In this document: piece after piece, positions 1-10,100 of the stretch
How the letters are laid out: every line of letters begins with the position of its first letter
How positions within the stretch are numbered: the first letter of the stretch is position 1
Origin: Roseiconus nitratireducens
GTDB lineage: Bacteria > Planctomycetota > Planctomycetia > Pirellulales > Pirellulaceae
Assembly: GCF_008629675.1 (NCBI RefSeq)
Contig: NZ_VWOX01000003.1
Span: 310,001-374,000 of the forward strand
Length of the DNA stretch: 64,000 nt
Reading direction: 5' to 3'
Made by a program: the position numbers and the translations under genes
The notes under the pieces: model-generated
Told to the model about the DNA's origin: nothing
Seen by the model: the letters and a program-made list of their open reading frames with translations, nothing else
The model's database searches: none

Positions 1-179
1 TGCATCCGCGCGTCGGCCACGTCACTGGGCCGGATCAAAATCAATCCGTCGCCGCCGATCCCGAAGTGTCGGTGCGACATCTGCCGCGCCAATTCCGGCG
101 CGTTTTCCGGCAGCGATTGCGAAAAACAATCGACGTAGACGTAGTCGTTTCCGGCACCATGCATTTTCGTGAATTTCAT
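1..179 (-). CDS. dapF: Diaminopimelate epimerase, 5' part only (cut by window edge)
   Basis: DapF interconverts LL- and meso-diaminopimelate in the lysine and peptidoglycan pathway, in the cytoplasm. Read on the minus strand, the first 59 codons give [19 protein letters not shown], then [13 protein letters not shown], which match the conserved DapF N-terminus (MHGxGNDF) and the GIGGDG block. The rest of the gene, including both catalytic cysteines, lies left of the window. The ATG used here puts MKF first as in most homologues; another in-frame ATG nine bases upstream (position 188) would add MSG. Confidence 0.9.
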   Translation of the reverse strand, partial: MKFTKMHGAGNDYVYVDCFSQSLPENAPELARQMSHRHFGIGGDGLILIRPSDVADARM

Positions 180-243
180 CCCAGACATGCTACGACCACG
201 CTCCAATAATTCAACCGGGGAAAGAGTCACTCACGTGGCCCGC

Positions 244-1071
244 TCAGTCAGGCCGATCATCGACACGGCCCCGGGGATCACGTTCGCCATCGACGCGGAC
301 CGGTTGCGATCGAAAACGCTGCATCAACCGACGGACGGCCAACGGAAAAACCCCCAGCAGTGAAAAGGCCACCGCCAATTGCAGCAACTGTCCGGGGGCA
401 AACACCGCAGCCGCCCCCTGTTCGGCCAACACCTCCAGATTGGGAACCCTGGAACCGGCATACACATACACGGCAGTACCGGCAAGCATCCCCAATTGGC
501 TGACCCACCAGTAGGTCCACACGCCGATCGGCGTCAGGCCCATCACCAGGTTGATCACAAAAAACGGGAACGCGGGGATCAATCGCAGCGTGAACAGGTA
601 GAACGCTCCCTCGGACTCCAACCGACGCCGAAAGGTTCGCATCGATTCTCCGTAGCGGGACTCCACCGCGTCGCGGAGCAAGTACCGGCTGCTCAGAAAG
701 GCCAACGTCGCCCCCGCGGTGGAGGCGAAACTGACCAGCAGCACTCCAGGTCCCAAGCCAAAATACCAACCGTACAACAACGTCAGCGGAGTCGCCCCCG
801 GTAACGACAAACCGGTCACCGTGACGTACACCAAAAACGCTACGCCATAAGTGACAATCGGATGCGCCGACTGATAGGCCCGCAACGACGCTTCCTTGTC
901 GGCAAGCGTCTGCAGCGTGATGACATCACGTAGGAAATACCCGGCGACGGCCAGGACAACCGCCAGCACCACGAACACGCCTACCTTCCAGCGATCCGCA
1001 TGCTTTTCCGAGGGGCAAGAAGTCTCGCTCTCGGCTGCGGAATCCGGTGATCGTGTCAAGTTGAATCTCAA
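244..1071 (-). CDS. TVP38/TMEM64 (VTT/DedA-like) family membrane protein
   Basis: An inner-membrane protein of about 275 residues with five to six hydrophobic segments. A cytoplasmic-looking N-terminus precedes the first helix (GVFVVLAVVLAVAGYFL). The SNARE-associated/VTT core follows, with the signature-like stretch LSLPGATPLTLLYGWYFG and the later FTLRLIPAFPFFVINLVMG, which are typical of TVP38 proteins. Family members have been linked to lipid scrambling or undecaprenyl-phosphate/ion handling, but the substrate cannot be read here. No ATG or GTG fits upstream of the first helix; TTG at 1071 is the best start. That lies about 42 bases after the stop of the kinase gene on the same strand, so the two may be cotranscribed. 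Start is uncertain; family call is good. Confidence 0.8.
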   Translation of the reverse strand: MRFNLTRSPDSAAESETSCPSEKHADRWKVGVFVVLAVVLAVAGYFLRDVITLQTLADKEASLRAYQSAHPIVTYGVAFLVYVTVTGLSLPGATPLTLLYGWYFGLGPGVLLVSFASTAGATLAFLSSRYLLRDAVESRYGESMRTFRRRLESEGAFYLFTLRLIPAFPFFVINLVMGLTPIGVWTYWWVSQLGMLAGTAVYVYAGSRVPNLEVLAEQGAAAVFAPGQLLQLAVAFSLLGVFPLAVRRLMQRFRSQPVRVDGERDPRGRVDDRPD

Positions 1072-1113
1072 GGAGACGGAATTGCAGGGCAGGTGTGATG
1101 GTCGGCTCCAAGG

Positions 1114-3078
1114 TCATCGCTTCCGAACCTCCCGCGACTCTTCTGGCACAATGACCTTTTCCGATCGGCGACCGCCTAAACCCGACGGTTCCGGGATACG
1201 CCTTCGTTCAAGATCGGCTTGCTCCATCAAATCTTGATAGGTCCGCTTCTGACGTTCGACGTTTCTGGCCACCGCCGCGTCGCGAGGGGAAAGCTGATCG
1301 ATCAGCTCTGGCGGTACCGGTTCACCTTCCACGTAGGGCCGATAGGGCATGCTGATCAAGGTACCCGCTGCGCCGGTGATCAGCAGCACCAACAACAACG
1401 TGGACAACGCCGCCGCGCGAACCGAAATTCGGCCAACGAACGGCTTGAAAAGATACCGCAACGCGGCCGGAAACAACACGTGCAACACCAACACGGTCAG
1501 CCAGAATGCAGCGCTGATGATGGTCGCCACCGACACCACGTGCACCCAATCACGAAACCAGCCGGATTGTCCAGGCTCTCGCACGTCTCCTTGGATTGCG
1601 ATCCAGGTAACAATGGCGACGATAACCGGAGCGACGACCGCCACGCCGGCGACCATCAAGTATTCGGCTCCGAGAACGAAACGGATTAGCAAGTTCCCCT
1701 CGTCGGTTCGCTGACGTTCTTCCCGCGACAACGCCAACCGGGCGAGAATCAATGCCGCGACGCAAGCAACGACGAAGGTCAACAGCGCCGCAAACTCCCC
1801 CCTCGGCTCCGACGATAAAAACATCGCCAAACCACACCCGCCAATCAGCAGGACCGCGGAGACCACCGCCGGGCCATCCACCGACGGATGTTTCAGCAGC
1901 GAATGTTGCAAGTCGGTCGCTGATTCACGGCCGCGCCGGTAGGCCGTCGACGCAAAGTTCGATGCCGTGGCAGCATAGCGTCGGGCGTTCTGACGCAGAT
2001 CGCCAGATTCGTCTGGATGGGAGTCCGTCGCAGCATCCGGTTGCCGCTCGATCGAATGGAGATCGCTCAGGATCTCCGCCGCATTGGCGTACCGTTTCTC
2101 CGGCTGCTTCTCGAGCGCCTTCAACACGACTTCGTCCAGTCGGATATCGATCGAGATTCCGGGCGGTCCGCTGCTTCCTGCCGGCGGTAAGTTCACGCGC
2201 GAGCTGGGCGGCTCGAAGCGTCCGATGGGCAACTCGCCGGTCAGCATTTCGTAAAACACCACGCCCAGCGCGTACAAATCCGCCCGGTGATCGACCGACC
2301 GTGGTTTCTCCAACTGCTCCGGTGCCATGTAGTGAATGGTTCCGACCACACCGCGGGTGGGAGAATCCTGATCCGCCGGCTCGGCATCTGCATCGGCTTC
2401 CCGCGAATCCGATTCGGTTTCGGAAGAATCGCTTTTGGTGGCCAGCAGCTTCGCCAAACCGAAGTCGGTGATTTTCAGCCGGCCCCGCGCGTCGAACAGC
2501 AGGTTCTCCGGCTTGATGTCGCGATGCACGACGCCCTCTTCGTGGGCATAGGACAGCGCGTCGCAAAGCTGCGGGATGATCTCCAGCGCCTCGGCCTGGG
2601 ACAGCCGCCCCTGGGCCAAGACCTCGCGCAAGTTAGCCCCTTCCACCAGCTCCATCACCAACATCGCGTACGGGCCCGCCTGACCAAAATCGTACACCGC
2701 GACAATGTTGGGATGATTCAATTTCGCCAGCGCCCGGCCCTCTCGTGCGAATCGTTCGCGAAACCCCGGCCGACTGGCTATCTGCGGAGGAAGGATCTTG
2801 ATGGCAACGGGACGGTCCAACGATTTCTGACGACCGGAATAAACGGCACCCATTCCGCCTTGGCCGATTTTGGCATTCACGTCGTAGCCGACGATGTGCT
2901 CGGAAAGTTCTTCGATGGAGGGAGGCACAAAGCTCTGCCCGGGCCCCAAGGTGATGGCGATCGGGGCGGGGCGATCCCACGGCGGACGCAACAGGCAGCG
3001 AGGACACTGCGTCGGTCCGCTGGCACCCGAATCGACGGGGACAGGATTTCCGCAACGCGGACAGGGGCGATCGGTCAT
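1114..3078 (-). CDS. Membrane-anchored Ser/Thr protein kinase with N-terminal zinc ribbon
   Basis: 654 residues. Residues 6-28 contain CPRC...CPRC, a likely zinc ribbon. A complete Hanks-type kinase follows: glycine loop IGQGGMGAVY (71-80), VAIK lysine 94, alpha-C glutamate near 113, HRDIKPEN (185-192), DFG (205-207) and APE (252-254). Between DFG and APE sits an unusually long Ser/Asp/Glu-rich insert (about residues 213-242). The C-terminal third has about five transmembrane helices ending in a basic tail. An ECF sigma gene lies directly upstream on the same strand, about 140 bases away, an arrangement common in planctomycetes that suggests the kinase helps control that sigma factor (inference). 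The TVP38-type gene follows it. Confidence 0.93.
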   Translation of the reverse strand: MTDRPCPRCGNPVPVDSGASGPTQCPRCLLRPPWDRPAPIAITLGPGQSFVPPSIEELSEHIVGYDVNAKIGQGGMGAVYSGRQKSLDRPVAIKILPPQIASRPGFRERFAREGRALAKLNHPNIVAVYDFGQAGPYAMLVMELVEGANLREVLAQGRLSQAEALEIIPQLCDALSYAHEEGVVHRDIKPENLLFDARGRLKITDFGLAKLLATKSDSSETESDSREADADAEPADQDSPTRGVVGTIHYMAPEQLEKPRSVDHRADLYALGVVFYEMLTGELPIGRFEPPSSRVNLPPAGSSGPPGISIDIRLDEVVLKALEKQPEKRYANAAEILSDLHSIERQPDAATDSHPDESGDLRQNARRYAATASNFASTAYRRGRESATDLQHSLLKHPSVDGPAVVSAVLLIGGCGLAMFLSSEPRGEFAALLTFVVACVAALILARLALSREERQRTDEGNLLIRFVLGAEYLMVAGVAVVAPVIVAIVTWIAIQGDVREPGQSGWFRDWVHVVSVATIISAAFWLTVLVLHVLFPAALRYLFKPFVGRISVRAAALSTLLLVLLITGAAGTLISMPYRPYVEGEPVPPELIDQLSPRDAAVARNVERQKRTYQDLMEQADLERRRIPEPSGLGGRRSEKVIVPEESREVRKR

Positions 3079-3218
3079 GGTTTTCCCGCCTGGGGCTTCG
3101 GAGGCACGAATCGTTGTCTATCACCTCCTACACGCGTCGATCGTTTCGGTTACCAAGTTTGTTGCAAAAACTGCCGATCGATTCGCTGGTCACTCGCAAA
3201 CACCTTGCTGACCGCCGA

Positions 3219-3977
3219 TCACGAAGGCCTTCCCACATCCAAGGCACGAAACAGCCATTGCCGTTCTTCCCCACTTTGACAGGGATCTTCCACCGTCTGG
3301 GCCACCGCATCCAGCAAACGTTGTCGGTAACGAACCCGCAACCGATGGATGGCAACCTTCAGGGCGGTCCTGGACAGACCCAGTTCCTCGGCCAACGCCG
3401 AACGCTGTTGGGTGTCCGGTTCTGCCCCGGTCAGCAGTGGTGCCAACCGATCGAACCACTCCGCCTGGCCGCGTCTTTGGTACTCGTCACGCAATCCGTC
3501 CAGCGTTTGCCGAAGCAAGCATTTGGCCCATTGACGATCAAACAGCGATTGCGGATCGCCGTGCCGGTCGACCACCTCGGTTTCGAACCATCCGTCCCGT
3601 TCGATTGCTTGCCGCTGATCGCCCTGCAACGACAACACCGTTTCGCGGCCGCCACGACGAACGGCCGTTTGCCGGCGGTGCTGGTTGGCGACGTAGTGAT
3701 CCAACGCGGTGTAGAGAAACGCGCGAAAGCGTCCCCGCGTCGCGTCGGCTGACCCAATGGAATCTCGCGCCAGCAGGTCACTGAAAAACCCCTGAACCAG
3801 ATCTTCCGCATCGTGCGGCGTCCGACCGCGTCGGCGAAGGTACCCGTACAGCGCCGGCCAGTAGGCCGCGCACAATTCCTCCAGCGAAGCCTTGGCGATC
3901 GAATCCGAAACCTCGTCTCCGGCCGCCTGAAGCACCAAACTCCAGCGTGTCGTCGGTAGACGTCCGGCAAGTGTCAT
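3219..3977 (-). CDS. ECF-type RNA polymerase sigma factor (planctomycete kinase-linked type)
   Basis: About 252 residues beginning MTLAGRLPTTRWSLVLQAAG, the start typical of planctomycete ECF sigma factors found beside Ser/Thr kinase genes. Region 2 is visible around YWPALYGYLRRRGRTPHDAEDLVQGFF. Region 4 lies near the end (ALAEELGLSRTALKVAIHRL), a helix-turn-helix for the -35 element. A longer reading frame reaches 4133, but it would overlap the neighbouring NHL gene and adds no conserved sequence, so the ATG at 3977 is preferred. The kinase gene lies immediately downstream. No zinc-finger anti-sigma gene is adjacent, so control probably passes through the kinase (inference). Confidence 0.92.
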   Translation of the reverse strand: MTLAGRLPTTRWSLVLQAAGDEVSDSIAKASLEELCAAYWPALYGYLRRRGRTPHDAEDLVQGFFSDLLARDSIGSADATRGRFRAFLYTALDHYVANQHRRQTAVRRGGRETVLSLQGDQRQAIERDGWFETEVVDRHGDPQSLFDRQWAKCLLRQTLDGLRDEYQRRGQAEWFDRLAPLLTGAEPDTQQRSALAEELGLSRTALKVAIHRLRVRYRQRLLDAVAQTVEDPCQSGEERQWLFRALDVGRPS

Positions 3978-4041
3978 CGGTCCTGCGTCGAAGCGAAACG
4001 AGAAGAAGCATTTTTCGTGACGCGAGTATAACCAACCGAAC

Positions 4042-5205
4042 TCAGTTCGGCTGATCGGCCCGGTCGCCTTCGCGGTGCTTTCGCTCAGCGGCCAGCAGGC
4101 GATGGTTCTCGGAGTCCGCCAGGAAATAGACATCGGCGTCGGTGCCGCGCCGGACCGCGGTCCCGTGCGGTCGCTTCAACTGGAACCCTGTGTCCAGGGT
4201 CTCGATCACGTTCTTGCGACGGTCGACACGCCTCAGGGCCTGGTTTTCCGTATCGACGACCAGCAGCGCCCCCTGGGAGTCGACGGCGATCCCCTTCGGC
4301 CCTCGAAACGTCGCCTGCAACGGATGACCGCCGTCGCCGCTGTGACCTTGCTTGCCCGTGCCCGCGACGCGATGAATCGTGCCAGCGGAACGATCGATCC
4401 GCCACACGCTGTTGCCTTCGCGAAGCACCAGCCAAATCGACTCGGCGTCGATGGCCAGCGAACGCGGACCGAAGACCGACACTTCATTCGCCAAAGCCCC
4501 GTCGACGGGAAGCTTTCCCTTGCCGTCTCCCGCAACCGTGGCGACGGTGCCTGTCTTCAGATCGATGCGTCGCAAGCGGTGGTTCTTGGTATCGGCAACC
4601 AGCAGGCCTCCCTGGCCGTCCAACACGATGCTGTGCGGTTGATCAAATCGGGCTTGCGACGCCGGTCCGCCGTCACCTCGCGAGCCGGCGACGCCATCAC
4701 CGCCGATCGTCTGAATGATTCCCGTCCGCCCGTCGATCTTGCGAATGCAATGGTTGCGTGTATCGGCGACGTACAGGTCGCCGTTCCGATCAGCACGGAT
4801 TTCATGGGGCGCACGAAATCTCGCTTGCAACGCCGGGCCCCCGTCCCCGCTCAATCCGGCCTGGCCGGTTCCGGCAAAACGCTCAATCTTCGTCCCTGCC
4901 AAATCCATCTTCCAGATGGAATGATCATCGATCGTGGACAGGTAGATCGCGTCCGCAGCCACCTCCACGCCGTACACGTTCGGAAGACACACCGATTTCG
5001 GTGACGAGGGTTGATCGGCGGAGTCCCCTTGAGCTTTCCCCGTTCCGGCAAAGATCTGCCACGTCTGCTCTTGCGTCGAAGCTTGATCCGGAGAGTCGGC
5101 CGCAACAGGCCGACCGAAGACCATCGCGAACAACAACACGGCGGCGATCGGGCGCCAGCGAAAAACGAGGAATCGAAACGTTGCGGAGGGCACGGTGGGA
5201 CTCAC
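4042..5205 (-). CDS. Exported NHL-repeat beta-propeller protein
   Basis: About 387 residues. The N-terminus has an arginine-flanked hydrophobic segment (PIAAVLLFAMVFGRPVAA), a Sec signal peptide with cleavage near VAA-DS. Five to six NHL-type blades follow, marked by repeated phrases such as GTGQAGLSGDGGPALQARF, LYVADTRNHCIRKID and LLVADTKNHRLRRID. NHL propellers are binding scaffolds; no catalytic domain is visible. No ATG fits: GTG at 5205 gives a normal signal peptide, while the first ATG of the frame (5373) would add about 56 residues coded by a hairpin-repeat region and looks wrong. It lies downstream of rtcB on the same strand but with a repeat-rich gap between them. Confidence 0.85.
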   Translation of the reverse strand: MSPTVPSATFRFLVFRWRPIAAVLLFAMVFGRPVAADSPDQASTQEQTWQIFAGTGKAQGDSADQPSSPKSVCLPNVYGVEVAADAIYLSTIDDHSIWKMDLAGTKIERFAGTGQAGLSGDGGPALQARFRAPHEIRADRNGDLYVADTRNHCIRKIDGRTGIIQTIGGDGVAGSRGDGGPASQARFDQPHSIVLDGQGGLLVADTKNHRLRRIDLKTGTVATVAGDGKGKLPVDGALANEVSVFGPRSLAIDAESIWLVLREGNSVWRIDRSAGTIHRVAGTGKQGHSGDGGHPLQATFRGPKGIAVDSQGALLVVDTENQALRRVDRRKNVIETLDTGFQLKRPHGTAVRRGTDADVYFLADSENHRLLAAERKHREGDRADQPN

Positions 5206-5272
5206 GGGGCAAGCGGAGGCGGGGAAAAGGCAAGCATGATTGCCCCCGATTCTAACCGGACAGTGCCGCTTT

Positions 5273-5396
5273 GTAGCGACCGTCGCCAGACGGTGGCAAT
5301 TCGGCGTCGTCCACGTCCTGGCGAGTCTGGTCCGCTCCCTGGCGAGCATCGTGTACGCTACGGCAGCGAGCATCGTCCACGCTCTGGCGAGCGTGG
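5273..5396. repeat. REP-like hairpin cluster, copy 1
   Basis: In the gap between rtcB and the NHL gene. Positions 5273-5297 form a 25-base unit with the hairpin core ACCGTC-gcca-GACGGT. Positions 5377-5396 form CCACGCTCTGGCGAGCGTGG, another hairpin. Degenerate copies lie between them. Both units recur exactly in the gap near 35.3 kb, and a variant recurs near 33.5 kb, so this is a dispersed palindromic intergenic repeat family. Confidence 0.8.
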
Positions 5397-5433
5397 CTAC
5401 GGCGGTGAGGTTGGCTGGTTAACCATCCCGACT

Positions 5434-6930
5434 TCAATCATCTGCCGGCGCGCCGTCTTTGATCACGAATCTCGCTTGCAGCCGGGCGACCTCGCTTGCC
5501 AACCCGGCCTGCCGCACACTCTTGAGCACTTCGTTGAAATCCTTGTAGGCATCGGGCGCTTCGTCGCGCGGGTAGGTGCGACAGTTGCTAATGATGTCGT
5601 GATCAGCCAGACCGCGGTCGATCTCGCTTTGGACCAGCTGTTTCTTCGCACGCGTCCGGCTCATCCGACGCCCCGCGCCGTGGTTGACGCTGAACGCGGA
5701 AGCCTCCGCGCCGGCATCGGCAACCATCACGCTGGATCCGTCGCGTGGATTTCCCGGCAACAGGATCGGGTGCCCGGTGGATTCAAATCGTGTGCCCGCC
5801 AGCTGCGGATGGCCGGCCGGCAACGCACGCGTGGCGCCCTTTCGGTGGACCCATTGGACGGCTCCGTCGATCGGCTCTTGCCGCGCGATGTTGTGAGAAA
5901 TGAAGTACACCAATTCACCACGAATTCCCGGGAACACCTCGCGAAACGCTTCCAAGACCAACGCATTGATCAACAAGTGATTGACGGTGGCGAAATTGGC
6001 CCCCATGGCCATGTCGCACAGGTACTGTTGTCCTTCGGCGGAATCCGCGTGCGCATAGACCAACTGCGGGTCACCGGCTGGAAACGCCAGACCACGACTT
6101 TGAAAGACCGACTTCAACGACCGAAATTGCGTCATCGCCAGGTCATGACCGAAGCCGCGGGATCCGCAATGGGACAGAAATGCGACGCAACCATCCTTCA
6201 GTCCGAAGGTCTCGGCAACCGCGCGTTCTCGCTCGCCGCCGGCCAACCGCACCACCTCGGCTTCACCAAAGTGGTTGCCGCCGCCATAGCTGCCCAATTG
6301 CCGATACTTCGATTCGATGCGATCTAGCTTGTCGCGTTCGCGTCCCAGCCATTGCAATCGCGCCGCCAATGAGTCCGACGTCCCATCGGGCCCCAGGTGG
6401 AAGGCGTCTTCGCAGGCTTCCGCCCAGGACTTCGGAATGCCCAGTTTCTTGAGCACCGCCTTGGATGCCCCCTCGGTCGCGACTTGAAACCCCAGGCGTC
6501 CATCAACGCGACGTGACTTGGGCGCATGTCGTTGCCCGCGGCCGGCACCGGTCGGGACACGCTTGGTGATCGCCTTGATGACCTTTCGCCGTTCGGCGGC
6601 ATCGTGCAACGCTTCCGCCGGCAGGTCGGTTTGCAGCAGGCTCATGCTGCACTTGATGTCCACGCCAACCGGGCCGGGATACACGTGAGTCGGCGAGACC
6701 ATCACGCAACCCACCGGCGCCCCGTATCCGACGTGCGCGTCGGGGTTCAGCACCACGCGGGAAACCCCCGGAGCCCGGCGGCTGTTGATGGCCTGCTTCA
6801 GCGTCTCTCCACCGAATGACTGGCGGATCGGTTCCGTCCCAATCACGGTGATCGGCGACAGATCGTCACCGACCGGCAAGGTCGCCTTGGCCTGACCGGT
6901 GACGGTCAACATTTCGTGCGTTGTATCCAT
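5434..6930 (-). CDS. rtcB: RtcB-family RNA ligase
   Basis: 498 residues, full length. RtcB joins RNA 2',3'-cyclic phosphate or 3'-phosphate ends to 5'-OH ends using Mn and GTP, in tRNA splicing or RNA repair. Visible signatures: LNPDAHVGYGAPVGCV and GVDIKCSMSL early (metal-binding Asp/Cys), GSYGGGNHFGE in the middle, LSHCGSRGFGHDLA, and NHGAGRRMSR, whose His (about residue 417) is the residue guanylated in characterised RtcB. The ATG at 6930 gives the normal family start. No rtcA, rtcR or archease gene is adjacent. Confidence 0.93.
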   Translation of the reverse strand: MDTTHEMLTVTGQAKATLPVGDDLSPITVIGTEPIRQSFGGETLKQAINSRRAPGVSRVVLNPDAHVGYGAPVGCVMVSPTHVYPGPVGVDIKCSMSLLQTDLPAEALHDAAERRKVIKAITKRVPTGAGRGQRHAPKSRRVDGRLGFQVATEGASKAVLKKLGIPKSWAEACEDAFHLGPDGTSDSLAARLQWLGRERDKLDRIESKYRQLGSYGGGNHFGEAEVVRLAGGERERAVAETFGLKDGCVAFLSHCGSRGFGHDLAMTQFRSLKSVFQSRGLAFPAGDPQLVYAHADSAEGQQYLCDMAMGANFATVNHLLINALVLEAFREVFPGIRGELVYFISHNIARQEPIDGAVQWVHRKGATRALPAGHPQLAGTRFESTGHPILLPGNPRDGSSVMVADAGAEASAFSVNHGAGRRMSRTRAKKQLVQSEIDRGLADHDIISNCRTYPRDEAPDAYKDFNEVLKSVRQAGLASEVARLQARFVIKDGAPADD

Positions 6931-7106
6931 GGTGTTGTCGCGGGTGGCCCGCGTCCGAACCGGGAGGAACTCCGGCTTTTATTCGCTCACTGCTGGCGAT
7001 TCGAGCGTCCCCGCCGGGTAGGCTTTCCCTCGGCCTCACGGCTCTCCGGCCGGAAGTTTGCTGGGCGCAAAGCGGTTCGTCCGAGCCGGCATCGCCGATG
7101 CCAATC

Positions 7107-10100
7107 TCAATTCGAATCGTTCACCGGGGCGGCCAACAGATACGTCGACCAAAAAAACGGTTCATCCCCGGACAGCGTCACCCGTTCTTGATCCGCGGAG
7201 GTCAACGTAGGTTCGGCCATGGGCGACAATTCGCTTCGGCGCAACACACTTTTTGCTCGCGAGAACGCATCACTGGGCCCGATGAAGGGCAGTTCCTGCA
7301 TGAACTCGCGCAGCACAATCCCGGTCGAGGCACCGCCGACCGCCCAGCGGCTCAAGATCACGTCGCGCACACCGGAATACTGCAGCGTCCCGATCGTCTG
7401 GAAAATCTCGCTGCCGGAGACCGGGCGACCGGTGTCCAAATGCGAACGAAAACCGCTCAGAAAAACCGTCCCCGGCTTGGCCGCGGGAAAGCTCAACCAG
7501 GAACGCAGACTCCCCCCGGGTAAACTTGCCTCATAACCGGCCAGGGCTGAATCAAGTGTCGAATCTGGATTGGGCACGGTCGGTTCCGCAATCAACAAGC
7601 TGCCAGCCGCCGGCCCGGTCTGACTGGTTGCGACACCTGCCTGGTCGGGCAGACGCACCAGCGCCCCGGGATCAACCGCATCAACGATCGATTGCACGAT
7701 GCCTTGATTCAATTCCTGGTCGCGTGGCGCAAAAAACAGGCCCGAAGACATCGCCGCCACTGGAGAATCCGATTTCAAGGCGGTCGGGTGGAGCGCCAAC
7801 GCAGGGGTGGCGGCATAGGAAATCTGGATCGTATCGCCGAGCAGTTTGGAATTGCGATCTTCGGTCGGAAGCAATTCGAACGGCAAATACCACAGCAGGG
7901 AGTCCGGAATGACGACCAGGTGTTGCAAACCGACGAAGCGGTCATCCATCAGGTTTCCGGTGCCCGGCATGATCAGGCGATCCCGAAGTTCCAGGGCGTC
8001 GTCGCGCCAGGAATCATCTTCCGGCAGTCGGGCGCCACGGTTTTTCGACGCCCCGATCCCCCGCATCACCTTCGCGATCTCGGTGCCAACGCGGTTGGCC
8101 CCACTGATGGACCAATAACTGGACTTGTCGCGCGTACACAAGGTGACGTGAATCACGTTCCCATCCTGGCAAAAACACAGCACGCCGACTCCGTCGGGGA
8201 TGTCCTTGGTCGGCTGCTTTTCATCCATGGGGCGCGGCATGGTTTGTGGGATCGCGACCCGATCCAAAGCGATCGCCCAAGCGTCCGATTCCATCTGGCC
8301 GGCTGCGGCGAGGGCCGCGCTGGGGTCCGCGGGTGGCGGCGCCGTTGCGGCGGTTCGCAGGTCACGGATCGGCTTGGCGGCTTTGTTGCGAAACTCCACC
8401 GTCGAACCTTCCAACAACGCATCCGGCAGTCTCGCCAAAGCCCGAACCTGCAGCACGCGTCCGCCAAGGGCCGTCCGTTGGCGCAGTCGCCCCCGCTGCA
8501 GATCCTCCACACGCATCAGCACGTCTTGCGCGCTGTCGCGTGAGGCCGCATTGCGCAATCGCGCGATCCGCAGGGCATCGCGGTCGGCGATCCAACCCGC
8601 CAGGGCGTCCACGGGATCGCGTCGCCAAACATCTTCGGTCGGGTCGTCGACGTAGCGTGCCAACATCACGTCGGCCGACTGGCCGTTCAGGTTGCGTCCC
8701 AGCGCCTGCCGAATGCGTTGCAACTGATAAAGCTGCGGCATCGAGATCAGGTTTCGATTGCGGATTCGGCTGGCGGTCGCAAAGCCCATCACATTGTTCA
8801 ACGGTTCGTCCCAAGGACGTACCGAACCGCTGAAGGCGGATCCGCCGCTGCGACTGGCCAGACGCGCGGCAACATAGGCTCCATACGCTTCCAAACGAGG
8901 CTGGGTCACATCACGACGCTGCGACAGTTCCCGCGCTTCTCCCAGCCGCGCGGTGGCAAAATTCAGATCCCCCGCGGTCACCGCCGCATCGGCGGCGGCG
9001 ATCAGGCAGTGCAAAGACGCCAGCCTGGATTCCCGAATCAGTGACCTGGCGGCCTCCGCTGCCGCTTGCTGGACCGCGGTCGCTTCGGTCGGCCCGGCGC
9101 ATCCGGCGGCCAACTGATACGCTTCACCGATCCAACCGAATTGTTCCAGAGCGGCCGCCTGGTTGGCAGCGGCCAAACACAGTGGCACCGCTTGAACCGG
9201 CGTCTCCGTCCCGGCCAGCGCCGACGCCGCCGAAAGACCGGCGATTGGGGACAGCGGGTGCACCCCGTTGTTGAGCAGCAGGTTGGCACCGGCGTCCTTG
9301 ATGGCGTTGACGTCGTCCGAAACACCGAACTTTTCGGCGGCCCGCATCGCCCCGATCAATCCCCTGGCCAGCGGCGGGGCATTGCTCGGATACTTCGTGC
9401 TTTCCACGACCTGCGCGGCCAACGCATCGTTTTCCGACAGCGGTCCCAAGATGATGCGTCGGCGGTAGGAAGCCATCGCCAACCCACGCAAGATCTCCAC
9501 GGTGTCGACCGTTTTGATGTTCAATTCCTCGATGCGCCCTCCGGCGGCGAGACGTTGTTCGGTCAGCACCTCTCCGGAGTAGTACTTCAGCGACCGCGTC
9601 AACGGCAGCCGGTTGACCGACTTGGCTGCCGGCCACAGATACTGCTTCGGCGACACCTGGACATTGCCCCGCAGCAACTCTTCCCAAACCGGCCGTCGCA
9701 ACCAGCCTCGATAGCGCACCGCAATGTTCAGCGCGGTATCCAGACTTTGCATGGCACCTTCCAGGTCGCCCAGCCGATACTGGCACTCGGCCATCATGGC
9801 ATAGACGGGGATGGCGTCGATCCAATGACCGTTGATGTCGCGACGCGTGCGTCCGATCGCCACGTCGAACGCATCGATCGCGCGATCCAGCTCGCCGGTG
9901 TGATAAACCTGCAGTGCCATGTAGTACTGCGGCGGCGGATAGTTCACACCGGTGGGTTCAAAGCCCAAGCTGGGTCCCAGCCCGGCACCTTGGCCGAGCG
10001 AGGTCGACGCCGACATTGCGAAGCCCGCCGATGCCACCAGCGCCACCGTCCAAACGGCGAATCGAACCAGACGGTTCGTCCGCAAAACCGATGCAAAAAG

